DNA of 14,987 nt, taken from Bacillota bacterium (GTDB lineage: Bacteria; Bacillota; Clostridia; Acetivibrionales; DSM-2933). Made by a program: the position numbers and the translations under genes. The stretch spans positions 1 to 14,987 of the forward strand of contig JAUZPS010000053.1 in the NCBI GenBank assembly GCA_030705945.1, read 5' to 3'. The notes under the pieces are model-generated. The model did no database searches and had not been told where the DNA came from. It saw only the letters and a list, made by a program, of their open reading frames with translations. This document shows, in pieces, positions 14,024-14,987 of the stretch (its first letter is position 1; every line of letters starts with the position of its first letter).

Positions 14024-14902
14024 TTATTTGTGCTTAAGATACTCAAAGTATGTAAATAACTTTAACAGCTTAACATTTGAAAACCTCTTCCTATGATCTA
14101 TCGAAAGATTCTTCATGATTATTTTTGAATAGAACTTTGATACCTCTTCATTTAAACTTCCCAGATCTTCAACGCAGTCACCAGCAAGCCTATCTGGCGA
14201 TTTTTGTGGTGTTATGCCGGTTAAGTAATAATAAAAAGTTGCAGCTACGCTGTATATGTCAGAAAATTTACCTTTCTTAGCTTCCTTAGAATAGAATTCA
14301 ACAGGAGAAAACCCTGTTGTGAAGAATATTTTACTATTCTTGTCCTTTTTATAGTTAATAGCAGAGCCAAAGTCGATTAAAACAGGCCCTTTGTCTTTGT
14401 TTATTATAATATTTGCGGGCTTAATATCCCTATGGATTACTCCCTTTTTATGAATATGTTCTACAGCATCAATCAGGGGTAAAAAAAGATCTTTTAAGAC
14501 CTCTTTTATAGAGACCTCATTCTCATCCTTCATATGTTTATCAAGAGTTTTTCCTTCACAGAATTCCAATACAATATAGCCTGTATCATTTTCCTTAAAT
14601 CCATCAACGTATTTTACAATGTTTTTATGATTGCATTCTTTTAAAATTTCGCCCTCGTTTAGAAAAATCTCCACTTCATCCTCAAAAACCTGCTTGTAGG
14701 TAGGCATCCTGTAAACAACCGTTTTTCCGTCCATATCCCTAAGAACCTTTCCCTTTGGGTAATATTCTTTAACGATACATCTACAATTGCATAACATATC
14801 ATCAGCCAGATATACTATTGACAGATCACTTACGGATAGTTCCTTCTCAATTTTATATCTATCCTTTAAAATTACTTTCTCTTGAAGCCATATGTACTCC
14901 AT
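14024..14902 (-). CDS. Soluble Ser/Thr protein kinase (PpkA-like)
   Basis: 292 residues, a complete Hanks-type kinase domain with almost nothing else. Catalytic residues are present: Lys45 in IVKEYYP, Glu83 in FLNEGEIL, HRDIKPAN (157-164), DFG (177-179), the PVEFYS activation/P+1 segment, and SDIYSVAATFYYYLTG. The glycine-rich loop is degenerate (LSVSDLSIVYLA, 22-33, without GxGxxG). The VKEYxP start and the following Arg55 resemble kinases of T6SS and related clusters. There is no transmembrane helix or PASTA region, unlike PrkC. It would phosphorylate Ser/Thr on partners read by the two FHA proteins and reset by the PP2C. ATG 14902 follows GGAGG at a long spacing of 11 bases. It is separated from the next gene by 500 bases with its own promoter, so it may be regulated separately. 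Whether the altered loop lowers activity is unknown. Confidence 0.93.
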   Translation of the reverse strand: MEYIWLQEKVILKDRYKIEKELSVSDLSIVYLADDMLCNCRCIVKEYYPKGKVLRDMDGKTVVYRMPTYKQVFEDEVEIFLNEGEILKECNHKNIVKYVDGFKENDTGYIVLEFCEGKTLDKHMKDENEVSIKEVLKDLFLPLIDAVEHIHKKGVIHRDIKPANIIINKDKGPVLIDFGSAINYKKDKNSKIFFTTGFSPVEFYSKEAKKGKFSDIYSVAATFYYYLTGITPQKSPDRLAGDCVEDLGSLNEEVSKFYSKIIMKNLSIDHRKRFSNVKLLKLFTYFEYLKHK

Positions 14903-14987
14903 TTATAATTTTTCCTCCATTAAACCCCTCAAGAAGTGAATAACCTAATATTCATTATAAATAAATAATAACTGCCGTATTTTGTTA

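Noticed and set aside
14954..14959. TATAAT upstream of the kinase on the minus strand
   Set aside because: No acceptable -35 element is present at 16-18 bases within the window, so it is not called as a promoter.
1..14987. Prophage or integrative element
   Set aside because: No integrase, portal, terminase, capsid, lysis or attachment-site signature is seen; the tail-like genes are mixed with signalling and surface genes instead.

Overview
The window is AT-rich and every credible gene lies on the minus strand, so the genes are read from the right end of the window to the left. Three traits suggest a Gram-positive, clostridial host: strong GGAGG-type ribosome binding sites before nearly every gene, copper-amine-oxidase-N-like 'stalk' domains, and TPTPTP linkers. 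The cellulolytic Ruminiclostridium/Acetivibrio group is my best guess, but this is inference from style. No 16S gene, tRNA, insertion sequence, integrase or CRISPR array is visible.

Order of transcription: a soluble Ser/Thr protein kinase (14902-14024); a 500-base gap with a very good sigma-A promoter (13897-13869) and a long leader; a small membrane protein with a Pro/Thr/His-rich exterior (13522-13028); a secreted stalk-LRR-stalk protein (13001-11157); an Hcp-like tube protein (11126-10734); a 644-base gap almost filled by stem-loops; a 728-residue probable contractile-sheath protein (10089-7903); a palindromic repeat; a second Hcp-like protein (7665-7243); a 19-bp perfect hairpin; a pentapeptide-repeat protein (7088-6123); an Imm11-like protein (6045-5518); a J-domain protein (5488-5045); a membrane FHA protein (5013-4396); a zinc-ribbon FHA protein (4332-3814); a membrane PP2C phosphatase (3808-2966); a PP2C-derived probable pseudophosphatase with TPR-like repeats (2766-1030); a DUF4280/PAAR-like spike-tip protein (836-465); and the N-terminus of a VgrG/gpD-type spike protein that runs off the left edge (357-1).

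Together these look like part of a contractile injection system (T6SS/eCIS-like) in a Gram-positive host. Spike, spike tip, two candidate tube subunits and a candidate sheath sit with a phospho-signalling module of kinase, two FHA readers, an intact PP2C and a degenerate PP2C. The module parallels the PpkA-Fha-PppA threonine-phosphorylation pathway of proteobacterial T6SS. The spike and PAAR-like calls are the firmest structural calls. The tube and sheath calls rest on weaker resemblance plus context. Baseplate wedge proteins, a tape measure, an AAA+ ATPase and membrane-complex proteins are not in this window.

A second layer is non-coding. A family of ~100-nt imperfect palindromes occurs at 7754-7853, 10121-10223 and 10373-10473, with a decayed copy near 920-1007. 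They share TTAATCT/AGATTAA and a GCAAAATA-type core, and their stems show compensatory changes. With three further large hairpins they occupy the gaps flanking the sheath and spike-tip genes, and may set expression ratios or be small mobile elements.
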